Notes: a model not told the origin generated them from the letters alone. A stretch of DNA of 64,000 bases from Solidesulfovibrio carbinoliphilus subsp. oakridgensis (GCF_000177215.2 NZ_CM001368.1:744001-808000), one strand, 5' to 3'; counted from the first letter of the stretch, positions 40,929-54,879 are shown. Numbers and translations are program-made.

Positions 40929-43037
40929 TTAGGCGGAAAGGGTGATGCGCACGTCGGCCACCACGGCCTTTTCGGCATTGACCAGCACCGGATTGAACTC
41001 TGCCTCCTGGATCTCCGGGAAGTCCAGGGAGAGTTCGGACATCGTGAGCAGGATGTCCTCGATGGCCTGGAAGTTGATCGGCGGCTCGCCGCGCACCCCT
41101 TTGAGCAGCATGTAGGACTTGATCTCGCGGATGATGGCCTTGGCGTCGTCACGGCCGAGCGGGGCCAGACGGAAGGCGATGTCTTTTAGGATCTCCACGT
41201 AGATGCCGCCGAGGCCGAACATCAGAAGCGGACCGAACTGGTCGTCGCGCTTGAAGCCGATGATGATTTCCTTGCACCCCTTGGGGGCCATTTCCTGGAC
41301 CAGACAGCCGGCGATGTAGGCTTCGGGACGCAGGCGCTGGGCCCGGGCCGTGATGTCGAAAAACGCGTTCCGGACAGCCTCGGCGTCGGGCAGGTTCACC
41401 TTGACGCCGCCGACGTCGGATTTGTGCGAGATCTGGGGGGAGGCGATCTTTAAGACCACCGGATAGCCGATCTTGTCGGCTCCGGCCACGGCCTCGTCCG
41501 ACGATCGGGCGAGCACCGTGTTGGGCGTCGGCAGGTTGTAGGCGCGCAGCACTTCCTGGGCCTGGAATTCGACCACTTCGGTCGCGCCCTTGGCCCGGGC
41601 CTCGTTGATGACGAGCCTGGCCTTCTGGCGGTTGCGCTTGATGGTCGGGTACTCCTGGGCCGGGGTCTGGCGCCACAGGTAGTACTTGTACATGGTTTCG
41701 ATGCTGGCAATCAGCGGCTCGGGATAGATGGAGCAGGGGATGCCGGCGTCGTTGAGCATCTGTTGGCCGGGACGGGTGCGCATGCCGCCCATGTAGTTGA
41801 CGAAGATGGGCTTTTTGGTGGTCTTGGCCACGTCGATGATGGCTTGCGCCGTTTCCATGATCTCGGCCGAGGCGGTCGGGGTCAGGAGCACCAGGATGGA
41901 GTGGACCTGGGGATCGTCGACCACCACTTCGAGGGTCTTCCTGTAGCGCTCGGCCGGAGCGTCGCCGATCAGGTCGATGGGGTTGTAAAGCGAGGCGTAG
42001 GGGGGCAGGAATTCCTTCAGGCGGTCGATGGTGGCGTTGCTTAAGCGCGCCATATTGATCAACTGGGATTTTTCCGTGGCGTCGGCGGCCAGGATGCCGG
42101 GGCCGCCGGAGTTGGTGACCACGCACAGGCCGGGTCCCTCGGGCAGGGGCTGGGTGGAGAAGGCCTGGGCCAGGTCGAAGAGCGTGGCCATGTCTTCGGC
42201 CCGGATGACGCCGGTCTTGCGGAAGGCGGCGGAGTAGGCGGCATCCGAGCCGGCGATGGCGCCGGTGTGGGAGGAAGCGGCCTTGGCCCCGGCCGTGGTC
42301 GTGCCGGACTTGATCATGATGACCGGCTTTTCACGGGTAATTTTGGCGGCCTCCTCGATGAAGGCCGCGCCGTGTTCGACGTTTTCTATGTACCCGAGGA
42401 TGACCTTGGTGTCGGGGTCGGTGCGGAGAAACTCCAGCATGTTGGCTTCGTTGATGACGGCCTTGTTGCCGAGAGAGATGAACTTCGAAAAGCCCACGTT
42501 CTCACCCAGGGCCCAGTCGAGGATGGCGGTGCAAAGGGCGCCTGACTGGGAGAAAAAGGCGATGGAGCCTTCCTTGGGGTAGCCGGCGGCGAAGGAGGCG
42601 TTGTTGTGGTTCTGGGTGCTGATAAGACCCAGGCAGTTGGGGCCGACCATGGCCACGTCGTTGGCCGTGCAAAGCTCGATAAGCTTTTGCTCCAGGACGT
42701 AGCCTTCCTTGCCCACTTCCTTGAAGCCGGCCGTGATGATGATCACGGACCTGACTTTCCTGGCGATCAGCGCCTCCACGGACGGCACCACCGCGCCGAC
42801 CGGGACAACGATGACGGCCAGATCGAGGCCTTCGGGCAGGTCCTCGATGCGCTTGGTCACGGGCAGACCCAGGATTTCGTCGGCCTTGGGATTGACGGGA
42901 ATAAGCGTGCCCGTATACCCCGCATCCTGCATGTTGGCGACCACCGTATGGCCGACCTTGCCCGGCGCTGCCGAAGCGCCGATGACGGCTACGGTTTTGG
43001 GCGCAAACAGCGCTTGGATATTGTCTTTCAAACTCAT
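40929..43037 (-). CDS. Acetate--CoA ligase (ADP-forming), fused alpha-beta
   Basis: ADP-forming acetyl-CoA synthetase converts acetyl-CoA, ADP and Pi to acetate, CoA and ATP. The 702-residue protein has the CoA-binding domain (VAVIGASAAPGKVGHTV), the succinyl-CoA ligase-like domains with the phosphohistidine His257 in SSHTGAIAGSDAAY, and a C-terminal ATP-grasp domain from about 480 (YPVVLKIASPQISHKSDVGG). His257 matches the numbering I recall for the characterised archaeal alpha subunit. It sits in the lactate operon where D. vulgaris has pta and ackA, so it probably provides substrate-level phosphorylation. Confidence 0.92.
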   Translation of the reverse strand: MSLKDNIQALFAPKTVAVIGASAAPGKVGHTVVANMQDAGYTGTLIPVNPKADEILGLPVTKRIEDLPEGLDLAVIVVPVGAVVPSVEALIARKVRSVIIITAGFKEVGKEGYVLEQKLIELCTANDVAMVGPNCLGLISTQNHNNASFAAGYPKEGSIAFFSQSGALCTAILDWALGENVGFSKFISLGNKAVINEANMLEFLRTDPDTKVILGYIENVEHGAAFIEEAAKITREKPVIMIKSGTTTAGAKAASSHTGAIAGSDAAYSAAFRKTGVIRAEDMATLFDLAQAFSTQPLPEGPGLCVVTNSGGPGILAADATEKSQLINMARLSNATIDRLKEFLPPYASLYNPIDLIGDAPAERYRKTLEVVVDDPQVHSILVLLTPTASAEIMETAQAIIDVAKTTKKPIFVNYMGGMRTRPGQQMLNDAGIPCSIYPEPLIASIETMYKYYLWRQTPAQEYPTIKRNRQKARLVINEARAKGATEVVEFQAQEVLRAYNLPTPNTVLARSSDEAVAGADKIGYPVVLKIASPQISHKSDVGGVKVNLPDAEAVRNAFFDITARAQRLRPEAYIAGCLVQEMAPKGCKEIIIGFKRDDQFGPLLMFGLGGIYVEILKDIAFRLAPLGRDDAKAIIREIKSYMLLKGVRGEPPINFQAIEDILLTMSELSLDFPEIQEAEFNPVLVNAEKAVVADVRITLSA

Positions 43038-43073
43038 TCGGCTACCTCGCTCGCCAGTTTTGGTGCGACCAGG

Positions 43074-44378
43074 CTAACGCCTGGCCAGGGTCTCCGCGTA
43101 GATCTCCACCGGATGCCGGATGGCCAGCTGGTCACCGGCCTGGGACAGCATGTCGCCTATCTGCAGCATGCAGGCCGGGCAGCTCGTGGCCACCACGGAG
43201 GCACCCGTGGCCACGATATTGTCCCGCTTGCGTTTGCCGATCCGCTTGGAAAGGTCGTAATGCTGCAAGGTGAAGCTGCCGCCGGAACCGCAGCACGAAT
43301 CCGCGCCCTCCATCTCGATGAGCCGGTAGCGCGGGTTGGTCGCGATAAGGGCCCTGGGCTCGGCGGATATGCCCAGGGATTTCTTGAGGTGGCAGGGATC
43401 GTGGTAGGTGACCGTGGTCTCGTCGCCGCCGGAGGCGCCGGCGAGGGCGGAGACACCCACGTCCTGGATCAGAAAGGCGCTTATGTCCTTCACCTTGGCG
43501 GCCAGCTCCCGGATCTTGAACCGGGTGGTCTCGGGCAGGTTCTCGGCCATAAGCGGCCACAGCTTCTTGATGGTCGAGGTGCAGGTGGCGCAGGGCGTCA
43601 CCAGCACGTCGAAGTCATGGTCGCCGAAAAGGGCCATGTTGCTGGCCACCAATGCCTCGAAGGTCTCCCGGTCGCCGGAGGACAGGGCCGGGATGCCGCA
43701 GCAGGCCTGGCCGTGAGGCATGTAGACCCCGACGCCGTGGTGGTCGAAGACCGTCAGGGCGGCGTCGGCGATGCGCGGGAACATCTTGTCCACCACGCAG
43801 CCGTAGAAAAAGGCCACCTTCTTGCCGGAAAAGCCCCGGGGCGCGTCCCGTTCCGCCACCTTCGCGTGCAGCGGCGTACCGGCCAGGGGCGCGAAATGGC
43901 GGCCCCCGATCAGGTCGGAGAAGACCCGCGAGCACGAGGAGCCGATCATGTCGTTGACCGGCCGGGTGAAGATGCCCTGGAACTTGGCCGCGATGGCCAG
44001 GACCGAGTCAAAGAGCCGAGGATTTTTGAGAAGTCCCCGGAAAATGGCCTTCTTGACCGGGGGCAGGCCGTAGTAGCCGGTCAGGAAGGCGCGGGCCTTG
44101 AGGAAAATGTCCAGGGCCTTGACGCCGCTCGGGCAGTTGGCCTGGCACGAGCCGCACAGGAGGCAGGCGTCCAGGCGCTCCTTGACGCCGGCCGGGTCCT
44201 TTATGACCTCGTCGGCCAGGCATTCGAGCAGGGCGATCTTGCCCCGGGCCACGTGGCCTTCAAGCCCGGTTTCGGCGTACAGCGGACACACGGCCTGGCA
44301 CATGCCGCAGCGCATGCAGGCCACCAACTGGTCGTCGATCTGCTTGAGAAGCCGTACGAGCTCTTGCATCTCGCTCAT
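43074..44378 (-). CDS. GlcF-type Fe-S subunit of lactate/glycolate dehydrogenase
   Basis: The 434-residue protein has two [4Fe-4S] motifs (CMRCGMCQAVCP at 21-32 and CLLCGSCQANCP at 72-83) and two C-terminal CCG domains, visible as the pocket sequence GQACCGIP and GADSCCGSGG. It passes electrons from the flavoprotein encoded next to it (1-bp gap) to the membrane or a soluble carrier. The layout matches DVU3028 of the D. vulgaris lactate locus as I recall it. It precedes the acetyl-CoA synthetase gene by 36 bp. Confidence 0.92.
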   Translation of the reverse strand: MSEMQELVRLLKQIDDQLVACMRCGMCQAVCPLYAETGLEGHVARGKIALLECLADEVIKDPAGVKERLDACLLCGSCQANCPSGVKALDIFLKARAFLTGYYGLPPVKKAIFRGLLKNPRLFDSVLAIAAKFQGIFTRPVNDMIGSSCSRVFSDLIGGRHFAPLAGTPLHAKVAERDAPRGFSGKKVAFFYGCVVDKMFPRIADAALTVFDHHGVGVYMPHGQACCGIPALSSGDRETFEALVASNMALFGDHDFDVLVTPCATCTSTIKKLWPLMAENLPETTRFKIRELAAKVKDISAFLIQDVGVSALAGASGGDETTVTYHDPCHLKKSLGISAEPRALIATNPRYRLIEMEGADSCCGSGGSFTLQHYDLSKRIGKRKRDNIVATGASVVATSCPACMLQIGDMLSQAGDQLAIRHPVEIYAETLARR

Positions 44379-44379
44379 G

Positions 44380-45759
44380 TCATTCCCCCGTGATCTTGCC
44401 GGGATTGAGAATACCCTTGGGATCCAGGGCCTTTTTAAGCTTTTGGGCGTAGAGGATGGAACCCTTGCCGACTTCCTTGATCATGTACTTGGACTTGGCC
44501 GTGCCGATGCCGTGCTCGCCGGACAGCGTACCGCCAAGGGACAGGGCCACGTCGAAGATCTCGTCGATGGCCGCCTCGACCCGCTTGAATTCCTCATGAT
44601 CCCGTTTGTCCGTGAGGATGGTCGGGTGCAGGTTGCCGTCGCCGGCATGGCCGAAGGTGCCGATGGTGAGCCGGTACTTGGCCGCGATCTTTTCCAGGGC
44701 CCCGACCATGGCCGGGATCCGGGAACGGGGGACGGTCGCGTCCTCGAGTACCGTGGTCGGGCGGACCCGGGCCAGGGCGGACAGGGCGGCCCGGCGGGCC
44801 TCCCAGACCTTGTTGCGCTCGGCCGCGTCCTTGGCCACCTGGATGCGGGTGGCGCCGACGCGGCGGCATATGGCCTCGACCTCGGCCGCCTCGTCCTCGA
44901 CCTGGGCCGGATGGCCGTCCACTTCGATCAAGAGCAGGGCCTTGGCGTCGGTCGGCAGTCCGGCGTGGGCGAAGTCCTCCACGGTCTTGATGGTGAAGTC
45001 GTCCATGTATTCGAGGGTGGCGGGCACGATTTTGGCCGCGATGATGGCGGCCACGGTCTCGGAGGCTTTGCCCAGGTCGTCGAAGATGGCCATCATGGCC
45101 TTGCTGGCCTTGGGCGGGGGCACGAGCTTCAGGATGATCTCGTTGAAGACGCCAAGGGTGCCTTCGGAGCCGACCATGAGGCCGTGCAGGTTCATGCCGG
45201 TGACGCACTTGACGGTGCGCGACCCGGTTTTGACCAGCTCGCCGTCCACGTCATAAAGGCTCATGCCCATGACGTAGTCCTTGGTGACCCCGTATTTCAG
45301 GCCGCGCAGGCCGCCGGCGTTTTCCGCCACGTTGCCGCCGATGGTGGACACGGCCTGGCTGCCCGGATCGGGCGGGTAGAAAAGGCCGCGCTTGGCCACT
45401 TCGGCCGCGAATTTTGCCGTTACCACGCCGGTCTGGACCACGGCGTACATGTCGGCTTCGTTGATCTCGATGATCTTGTTGAGGGCTCCGGTCAGAGCGA
45501 CCACCCCCCCCACGGAGGGGATGGTGCCGCCGGAGAGGTTCGTGCCGGAGCCGCGTACGGTCAGCGGCAGACCCAGCTCGTTGCAGGTTTTCACCACCCG
45601 TCCCAGGGCTTCGGGCGTCTCGGGGCGAACGGCCAGGGCCGGGAGTTTGGGCGGCAGGACCGCCGCATCGTAGGAATAGGCGTGTCGGTCCACCTCGCTG
45701 GCCAGGACGTTGTCCTTGCCGACGATTTCCTCGAACTTCTGGGACAGGTGGTTATCCAT
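44380..45759 (-). CDS. FAD-linked D-lactate (or glycolate) dehydrogenase, GlcD family
   Basis: The 459-residue flavoprotein has the PCMH-type FAD-binding fold: VRGSGTNLSGGTIPSVGGVV, PPDPGSQAVSTIGGNVAEN and NAGGLRGLKYGVTKDYVMG in the first half, and the FAD-oxidase C-terminal domain with FGHAGDGNLHP and LSGEHGIG metal/substrate elements. In D. vulgaris the homologue with its GlcF-type partner acts on D-lactate. It lies 21 bp after por and 1 bp before the Fe-S subunit gene. The substrate stereochemistry cannot be read from sequence alone. Confidence 0.93.
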   Translation of the reverse strand: MDNHLSQKFEEIVGKDNVLASEVDRHAYSYDAAVLPPKLPALAVRPETPEALGRVVKTCNELGLPLTVRGSGTNLSGGTIPSVGGVVALTGALNKIIEINEADMYAVVQTGVVTAKFAAEVAKRGLFYPPDPGSQAVSTIGGNVAENAGGLRGLKYGVTKDYVMGMSLYDVDGELVKTGSRTVKCVTGMNLHGLMVGSEGTLGVFNEIILKLVPPPKASKAMMAIFDDLGKASETVAAIIAAKIVPATLEYMDDFTIKTVEDFAHAGLPTDAKALLLIEVDGHPAQVEDEAAEVEAICRRVGATRIQVAKDAAERNKVWEARRAALSALARVRPTTVLEDATVPRSRIPAMVGALEKIAAKYRLTIGTFGHAGDGNLHPTILTDKRDHEEFKRVEAAIDEIFDVALSLGGTLSGEHGIGTAKSKYMIKEVGKGSILYAQKLKKALDPKGILNPGKITGE

Positions 45760-45780
45760 TTTTTCCTCTCGCGTTAGTGC

Positions 45781-49446
<3,666 letters not shown>

Positions 49447-49502
49447 TTAAAAGTTGTCGTTCGACCGAACAGAGAAAGGCCGGGGTCGACGCTTTCTCCT
49501 AA

Positions 49503-49518
49503 GGCAATCCTCGTGCCA
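49503..49518 (-). promoter_or_regulatory. Sigma54 promoter of the lactate operon
   Basis: On the minus strand TGGCACG-AGGA-TTGCC matches the -24/-12 consensus TGGCACG-N4-TTGCW at all but the last base. The transcript would start near 49492, about 50 nt upstream of por. Confidence 0.85.
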
Positions 49519-49674
49519 CTCGTAAAAAGACAATAGAAATTCGGTGAGTTGCGAATCAGGAAAATCGACTCCAGGCCCGGGTGCGGGATGGCCCTCCGGT
49601 TTTCCGGATGCCATTTTCAGTGCTAATACCGTGATATATATGGGTTCGTAAAGAGATTCCCGAGTCCCTCGGCC

Positions 49675-49719
49675 TGTCCGGATTTTCAGACAGTCCTTTT
49701 CTGTCTGAAAAATCGGACA
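49675..49719. promoter_or_regulatory. Two inverted 18-bp sites, candidate binding sites of the sigma54 regulator
   Basis: TGTCCGGATTTTCAGACA (49675-49692) and TGTCTGAAAAATCGGACA (49702-49719) are inverted copies (two differences) with centres 27 bp apart, each itself a TGTC-N10-GACA palindrome. They lie about 183-227 bp upstream of the predicted start point, a usual distance for sigma54 activators. Confidence 0.75.
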
Positions 49720-49963
49720 AAGCGGCCGGATTCGCAAGGCCGGTGTCCGAAGACGGGTTTCTGTTGCAGCCTGCCACAGACCGGTTTTCATGGCACGTGA
49801 AAATTTGGCGCAAAGGGTTTCGAAGGGCCGTATTCCAGGCGCCGGGCGGCCGGGGGCCGGTTCGCCCCTTCCGTGAGAACCGAAGGGAAAAAAAAGAATC
49901 CGATGGTCAGGCCGGCGGATGTTTTTTAGGGGGCGGAGGGCCGAAAGGCGGGAGAAAAGGAAA

Positions 49964-51382
49964 TCAGTCCGGAATGGCCAGACCGTTTTTTTTCAGCAGG
50001 GCGTAAAAATGGGACCGGGAAAGGCCGGAGATGTCGATCATGGCGGCCACGTCCCGGCCCTGCTCACGCAGGAGGCCTTCGAAGTAGCGGCGTTCCATCC
50101 CTTCCTTGAAGTCCTTGAGGGCCTGGCGGCCGATGGGCAGGGGAGAGAGAGGCACCTCGGCCACGACCGGGTCCTTGGAGTTCTCAGGAGGTTGCAGCCC
50201 CCGTTCCAGGGTCGATTTGGTCACCTTGATGCGCAGGTCCTGGGGCAGGTGCATGCTGTAGAGGGTCTTTTCGCGGCCCGAGGCCAGAAAGGCCCGTTCC
50301 AGCACGTTTCGCAGCTCCCGCACGTTGCCCGGCCAGTCGTAGGCCTCGAGCATGGTCAGAAATTCCGCGTCAAACCCCTTGGGCGGCAGGTTGTATTCGG
50401 CGCAAAGGCCGTCCACGAAGGACAGGGTCAGGGGTTTTATGTCTTCGGGGCGGGCGCGCAGCGGCGGCAGGGGCAGTCCGATGGTCTTCAGGCGGAAATA
50501 CAGATCGCGACGGAACTGGCCGTCCTCGACCATGGCCTCGAGGTTGCGGTTGGTGGCCGCGATCAACCGGAAATCGCTTTTGTGCTCCTGGATGGCTCCG
50601 ACCGGGCGAAAGGTCTTTTCGTGGAGCACCCGCAAGAAGGTCTTTTGCAGGGAGAGCGGCATCTCGCCCACCTCGTCGAGGAAAAGTGTGCCCCCGTCGG
50701 CCAGTTGCACCAGCCCGACCCGGTCGGCGTCGGCCCCGGTAAAGGCCCCTTTCCGGTGGCCGAAAAGCGTGCTCTCGACCAGCGTTTCCGTCAGCGAGGC
50801 GCAGTCCACTGTGACGAACGCCCCCTTGGACCGGGAACTGTTGGCGTGGATGAGCCGGGCGAAAAGTTCCTTGCCCGTGCCGGTCTCGCCGGTGACGAGG
50901 ACCGCGGCGTTGGACCAGGCGGCGTGGGCCACCTGGTCGAGGCAGGGCTGCATGCGGGGGCTGACCGTCACGCACCCGGCCAGGGACAGGGAGACCGGGG
51001 CCCGGTCGCAGCGCCGCTCCTCGCGATAGCGCAGGGCCCGTTTGAGGGTCAGCATGATCTGCTTGATGGGCGACGGCTTGACCAGATAGTCCCACACCCC
51101 TTCCTGGATGGCCAGTTCCGCGCCGTCCGGATCGCCGATGCCGGTCAGGATGATCACTTCCGGGGCGTCGGGCAGGCGCTTGATGCCGGGCAGGGCGGCC
51201 AGGCCGTTGCCGTCCGGGAGGCGGACGTCGAGAAAGACGACGTCGAAGCTCTCCCGGGACAGGAGGTCCATGCCGGCGGCCAGTGTGCCGGCGGCGTCGC
51301 TGGTCAGGCGCATCTTGCGCGTGAGGCTCAAAATGGTGTCGCGGACTTCCGGGTCGTCGTCGATGATGCAGACGGATTTCAT
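49964..51382 (-). CDS. Sigma54-dependent response regulator (LurR-like)
   Basis: This 472-residue NtrC-type activator has a receiver domain (1-115; Asp in VVFLDVRLPDG), an AAA+ domain with Walker A GETGTGKE (about 163-170) and the sigma54-contact loop GAFTGAD (about 214-220), and a C-terminal Fis-type helix-turn-helix (about 430-468). It overlaps its cognate kinase gene by four bases. It lies directly upstream of por, as the LurR gene (DVU3023) does in D. vulgaris, where LurR controls lactate genes. The paired sites at 49675-49719 are its likely targets, which is inference. Confidence 0.92.
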   Translation of the reverse strand: MKSVCIIDDDPEVRDTILSLTRKMRLTSDAAGTLAAGMDLLSRESFDVVFLDVRLPDGNGLAALPGIKRLPDAPEVIILTGIGDPDGAELAIQEGVWDYLVKPSPIKQIMLTLKRALRYREERRCDRAPVSLSLAGCVTVSPRMQPCLDQVAHAAWSNAAVLVTGETGTGKELFARLIHANSSRSKGAFVTVDCASLTETLVESTLFGHRKGAFTGADADRVGLVQLADGGTLFLDEVGEMPLSLQKTFLRVLHEKTFRPVGAIQEHKSDFRLIAATNRNLEAMVEDGQFRRDLYFRLKTIGLPLPPLRARPEDIKPLTLSFVDGLCAEYNLPPKGFDAEFLTMLEAYDWPGNVRELRNVLERAFLASGREKTLYSMHLPQDLRIKVTKSTLERGLQPPENSKDPVVAEVPLSPLPIGRQALKDFKEGMERRYFEGLLREQGRDVAAMIDISGLSRSHFYALLKKNGLAIPD

Positions 51383-54300
51383 GCGGCTTTGGTCTGGGGC
51401 TTGGCGTCGAGCACCTCGCGGATGGCCGCGGAGATGATCGCCTGGTTGTAGGGCTTGAGCACGATTTTGCGGATGTTGCCGACCATCTCCCGCTCCTCGA
51501 CGTCGCCGAGGCGGCCGGAAACCAGGATGACGGGCAGGCGGGGGGCTACGGCCGCGATCTTGCCGGCCAGTTCCAGGCCGTTTAGGTCCGGCATGTCGAA
51601 GTCGGTGATGCAGACGTCGAAGGCGTCCGGGTCGGCGGCCAGCCGGGCCAGGGCCGAAGCTCCGCCGCCGTGGGCCGAGACCTCGTGGCCGAGCTGGGCC
51701 AGGACGCGGGGGATGGTCAGGAGCTGGTCCTCGTCGTCCTCGACGAAAAGGATGCGGTCGCGTCCCCGGTTGGCCGAGGCCGCGGGCAAGGCCGCCGGGG
51801 CGTCGGCGTCGGCCAGGAGCGGCAGAAAGACATCGAACCCGGTGCGGCTGCCGGGCTGGCTGACCACCCGCACGGCCCCGCGGTGGCCCTTGACGATGCC
51901 GCGCACCACGGCCAGGCCAAGGCCGGTGCCCTCGCCTTTCTGCTTGGTGGTGAAAAACGGGTCAAAGATCTTGTCCATGATTTCCGGCGGGATGCCCGGG
52001 CCCGTGTCCACGATGGAGAGCCGGGCATGGCGGCCGGCCCGGACGCCGACGATCCCGGCCAGGGTTTCGTCCAGTTCGTCCTCGGCCAGGGCCAGGGTCA
52101 GGACGCCGCCGGTCTCGCGCATGGCCTGGAAGGCGTTGGTGCACAGGTTCATGACGATCTGGTGGAGCTGGGTCGGGTCGGCCCGGCAGGTGACGGCGGT
52201 TTCCGGGGTGTCCACCACGATCTTGATGTTGCGCGGCATGGAGGCCTTGATGAGCCCGGCCGCCTCGCTGACCACGTCGACCACGTTTATGGCCGCGAAT
52301 CCCGCCTGGGACGGACGGGTGAAGGACAGGATCTGCTTGACCAGCCGGCTGCCGCGCTCCCCGGCCCGCAGCACCCGGCGCATGTCGTCCTCGATGGGTT
52401 CGTCGGGCGGCAGGTCCATGAGGGCCAGTTCGGCGGAGTTGATGATGGAGGTCAGGATGTTGTTGAAGTCGTGGGCGATGCCGCCGGCCAGGGTGCCGAT
52501 GGCCTCCATCTTCTGGGATTGGAGAAGTTGGCGCTCGAGGCTCACCTTCTGGGTCACGTCCTCGGCCGTGGACAGGACGCCGACCACCGCCCCCCGGTCG
52601 TCGTGGAGGGGTACCTTTTTGATTTCCAGAAGCACGTCCGCGCCCCGGACATTTCGGGCGGCCAGCTCCCCGGACACCGTCCGGTTGTTGCGCATGACGT
52701 CGACGTCCGTGGCCCTGACCGCGTCCATGTCCTCCTGGCGCAGGGGCAGGGCGTAGTCGTCCCGGCCCATGAGGTCATCCAGGTCGGCGAAGCCGAAAAA
52801 CTCGATAAAGGCCCGGTTGGCGCCGATGTAGCGCAGGGCCTTGTCCTTCCAGGAGACGAGCTGGGGGATGTTGTCGAGCACCAGGCGCAGCATCTCCTGG
52901 GATTCGCGCAGGGCCCGCTCGGCCTCGTGGCGCTTGGTCACGTCCTCGACCACGCCTTCGACGTAGGCGAGGTAGCCGTCCCGGTCGGCCACCAGGCGCA
53001 TGTTGATGTTGGCCGTGACGAGCCGGGCGTCCGGGCGGACGAAGCGGGTTTCGAATTTGACCGTGGCGTCCTCGTCCACGGCCGAGCCGATGAGCGCCTC
53101 GAACCGGGCCCGGTTGGAAAAGAGCACGTCGAGCAGGTCGCCCCGGCGTTCGGCCAGGGTGTCTAGGTCCTCGACCCCGAGCATGGCGAGCAAGGCCGGA
53201 TTGACGTCCACGGCCCGGCCGTCCGGGGTCATGCGGAAGATGCCAAGCGCCGAATTCTCGAAGATGCCGCGATATTTCTCTTCGGCCAGTCGCAGCTTCT
53301 CGGCGGCCCGCTTGAGTTCCGACACGTCGTAGAGCACCCCGACCAGGCCCGCGATCTCGCCCTTGGCGCTTTCATAGACCGCCCGGTGGAGGATGACCGA
53401 GTGGGAGGTGTTGTCCGCGTCCAGGATCTCGGTTTCGCCGACCCGCACGCCGGGCTCGCGCAAGAGCCCGGCGTCTTCCACGTCCAGGGACCAGGACAGG
53501 GGGGCGTCGTCCATCCCGCCGCAGCCCTCGATGGGCGGATGCTCGCCCGTTACGCCGCACCAGCGGCGAAAGGCGGTGTTGCAGCCCCGATACGCGCCAG
53601 CCCCGTCCTTGTAGTAGATGGGGATGGGGATGGTGTTGACGAGGGTTTCCAGGAAGGACAGCTGGTCCTTGATCTTCTCCTCCACGGATTTGCGTCGCAG
53701 GATGTTGGTCACGAGCAGGACCATGACGTAGCAGAGGATGAGAAAGCTTACGATGATGGTCCAGAAGACCGCGATGTTGATGTGGTAGAAGGGGTAGGGT
53801 TCGTTTATGAGGGTAAAGCCCGAGGGCAGCTTGTCGGAGGTGATGCCAAGGCGCACCATCTCTTTGAAATCGAAGATGTAGGTGTCGTTGGTTTGGGTGA
53901 CGATGGGCAGGTCGGCCACGGGCGTGCCGCGGAGGATCTTTTCGGCCATGTCGGCCACGAGGCGTCCTTCCTCGATGCCGCTGTGCAGCCTGCCGCCGAC
54001 GATGCCGTGGCCGAGCATGAACTGCCAGGCGCTGTAGATGGGCACGTCGGAATTGGCCCGGATGGCGGCCAGGACCTCGTTGACCGAATAGACGTCCTTC
54101 TGGGTATCCTTGTAAAAGGGGATCAGGAAGATCATGGCATCGTCCGGCAGACCGCGCACGGTGTCGAGGATCTGCGCCAGGGCCAGGTTGTCCTGGTATT
54201 CGAAATGCAGCCGGCCGGCGAAGGCAGGCTCCACGGCCCGCAACTGGTTGCTGATGGCCAGTCCCGTGACCGAGGAATCGCCGAACACGATCAGGCGGCG

Positions 54301-54792
54301 GCGGTCCGGGTGGAAGCGCAGGGCCAGCTCCAGGGTCTCGCGGATGTCCGGCTCCTCGAGGACCCCGGTGAAGTTCGGATGCCCGGCCAGCCACTCGGGG
54401 TGGAAGTCGTTGACCCCGCAAAAGACGAGAGGCGTGCCGGGAAACAGTTCGTCCTGGTATTGGCGCAGGAACTCGAAGGCGTAGTTGTCCGAGGCCAGGA
54501 TGACGTCAAAACGGGTGTTGCGGTACTTGAGGCGGTAAAAGTCGTGGAGCATGCCGCGCAGCGTGGGATCCGTGTACTTTTTCGAGTCCATGTACTCGAT
54601 TTGCAGGTCCACGTTGAAGTCGGATTTCTCCAGTCCCGCACGGATGCCGGCCAGGATCTCGTCGGACCACTGGTAGCCGTTCTGGTAGGAGTTGAAATAC
54701 AGGACGTTCTTCCTGACCTTCTCCGCCGCCCAGGCAGGGTGGGGCAGGAGGCAGGCCAGGAGAAAAAGCCATGCGAAAAGCCTTGGGCCCAT
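51379..54792 (-). CDS. Hybrid sensor histidine kinase with periplasmic ABC-type binding domain and PAS domains
   Basis: The 1137-residue kinase has a signal peptide (1-22, ...[11 protein letters not shown]), a periplasmic domain resembling ABC substrate-binding proteins (about 28-325; [17 protein letters not shown]), a membrane helix (about 340-364), three PAS domains (about 385-755), HisKA with the His in [14 protein letters not shown] (near 770), HATPase ([20 protein letters not shown]) and a C-terminal receiver (Asp in VCITDFDMP, near 1060). It should phosphorylate the overlapping sigma54 regulator. The periplasmic domain suggests sensing an extracellular small molecule, perhaps lactate, but the ligand is not known. 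Confidence 0.92.
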   Translation of the reverse strand: MGPRLFAWLFLLACLLPHPAWAAEKVRKNVLYFNSYQNGYQWSDEILAGIRAGLEKSDFNVDLQIEYMDSKKYTDPTLRGMLHDFYRLKYRNTRFDVILASDNYAFEFLRQYQDELFPGTPLVFCGVNDFHPEWLAGHPNFTGVLEEPDIRETLELALRFHPDRRRLIVFGDSSVTGLAISNQLRAVEPAFAGRLHFEYQDNLALAQILDTVRGLPDDAMIFLIPFYKDTQKDVYSVNEVLAAIRANSDVPIYSAWQFMLGHGIVGGRLHSGIEEGRLVADMAEKILRGTPVADLPIVTQTNDTYIFDFKEMVRLGITSDKLPSGFTLINEPYPFYHINIAVFWTIIVSFLILCYVMVLLVTNILRRKSVEEKIKDQLSFLETLVNTIPIPIYYKDGAGAYRGCNTAFRRWCGVTGEHPPIEGCGGMDDAPLSWSLDVEDAGLLREPGVRVGETEILDADNTSHSVILHRAVYESAKGEIAGLVGVLYDVSELKRAAEKLRLAEEKYRGIFENSALGIFRMTPDGRAVDVNPALLAMLGVEDLDTLAERRGDLLDVLFSNRARFEALIGSAVDEDATVKFETRFVRPDARLVTANINMRLVADRDGYLAYVEGVVEDVTKRHEAERALRESQEMLRLVLDNIPQLVSWKDKALRYIGANRAFIEFFGFADLDDLMGRDDYALPLRQEDMDAVRATDVDVMRNNRTVSGELAARNVRGADVLLEIKKVPLHDDRGAVVGVLSTAEDVTQKVSLERQLLQSQKMEAIGTLAGGIAHDFNNILTSIINSAELALMDLPPDEPIEDDMRRVLRAGERGSRLVKQILSFTRPSQAGFAAINVVDVVSEAAGLIKASMPRNIKIVVDTPETAVTCRADPTQLHQIVMNLCTNAFQAMRETGGVLTLALAEDELDETLAGIVGVRAGRHARLSIVDTGPGIPPEIMDKIFDPFFTTKQKGEGTGLGLAVVRGIVKGHRGAVRVVSQPGSRTGFDVFLPLLADADAPAALPAASANRGRDRILFVEDDEDQLLTIPRVLAQLGHEVSAHGGGASALARLAADPDAFDVCITDFDMPDLNGLELAGKIAAVAPRLPVILVSGRLGDVEEREMVGNIRKIVLKPYNQAIISAAIREVLDAKPQTKAA

Positions 54793-54879
54793 GGGTACTC
54801 GCGGGAAAAAGGTGGAGGCCGACGCCGGCCCGGGTCTTTGGGCAAGAATTTGTCACGGCCGGGGGGAAGTCAATACCCT

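Noticed and set aside
49790-49815. TGGCACGTGAAAATTTGGC on the plus strand as a second sigma54 promoter
   Set aside because: After TGGCACG the spacing to a TTGC-like -12 element is wrong, and no plus-strand gene follows.
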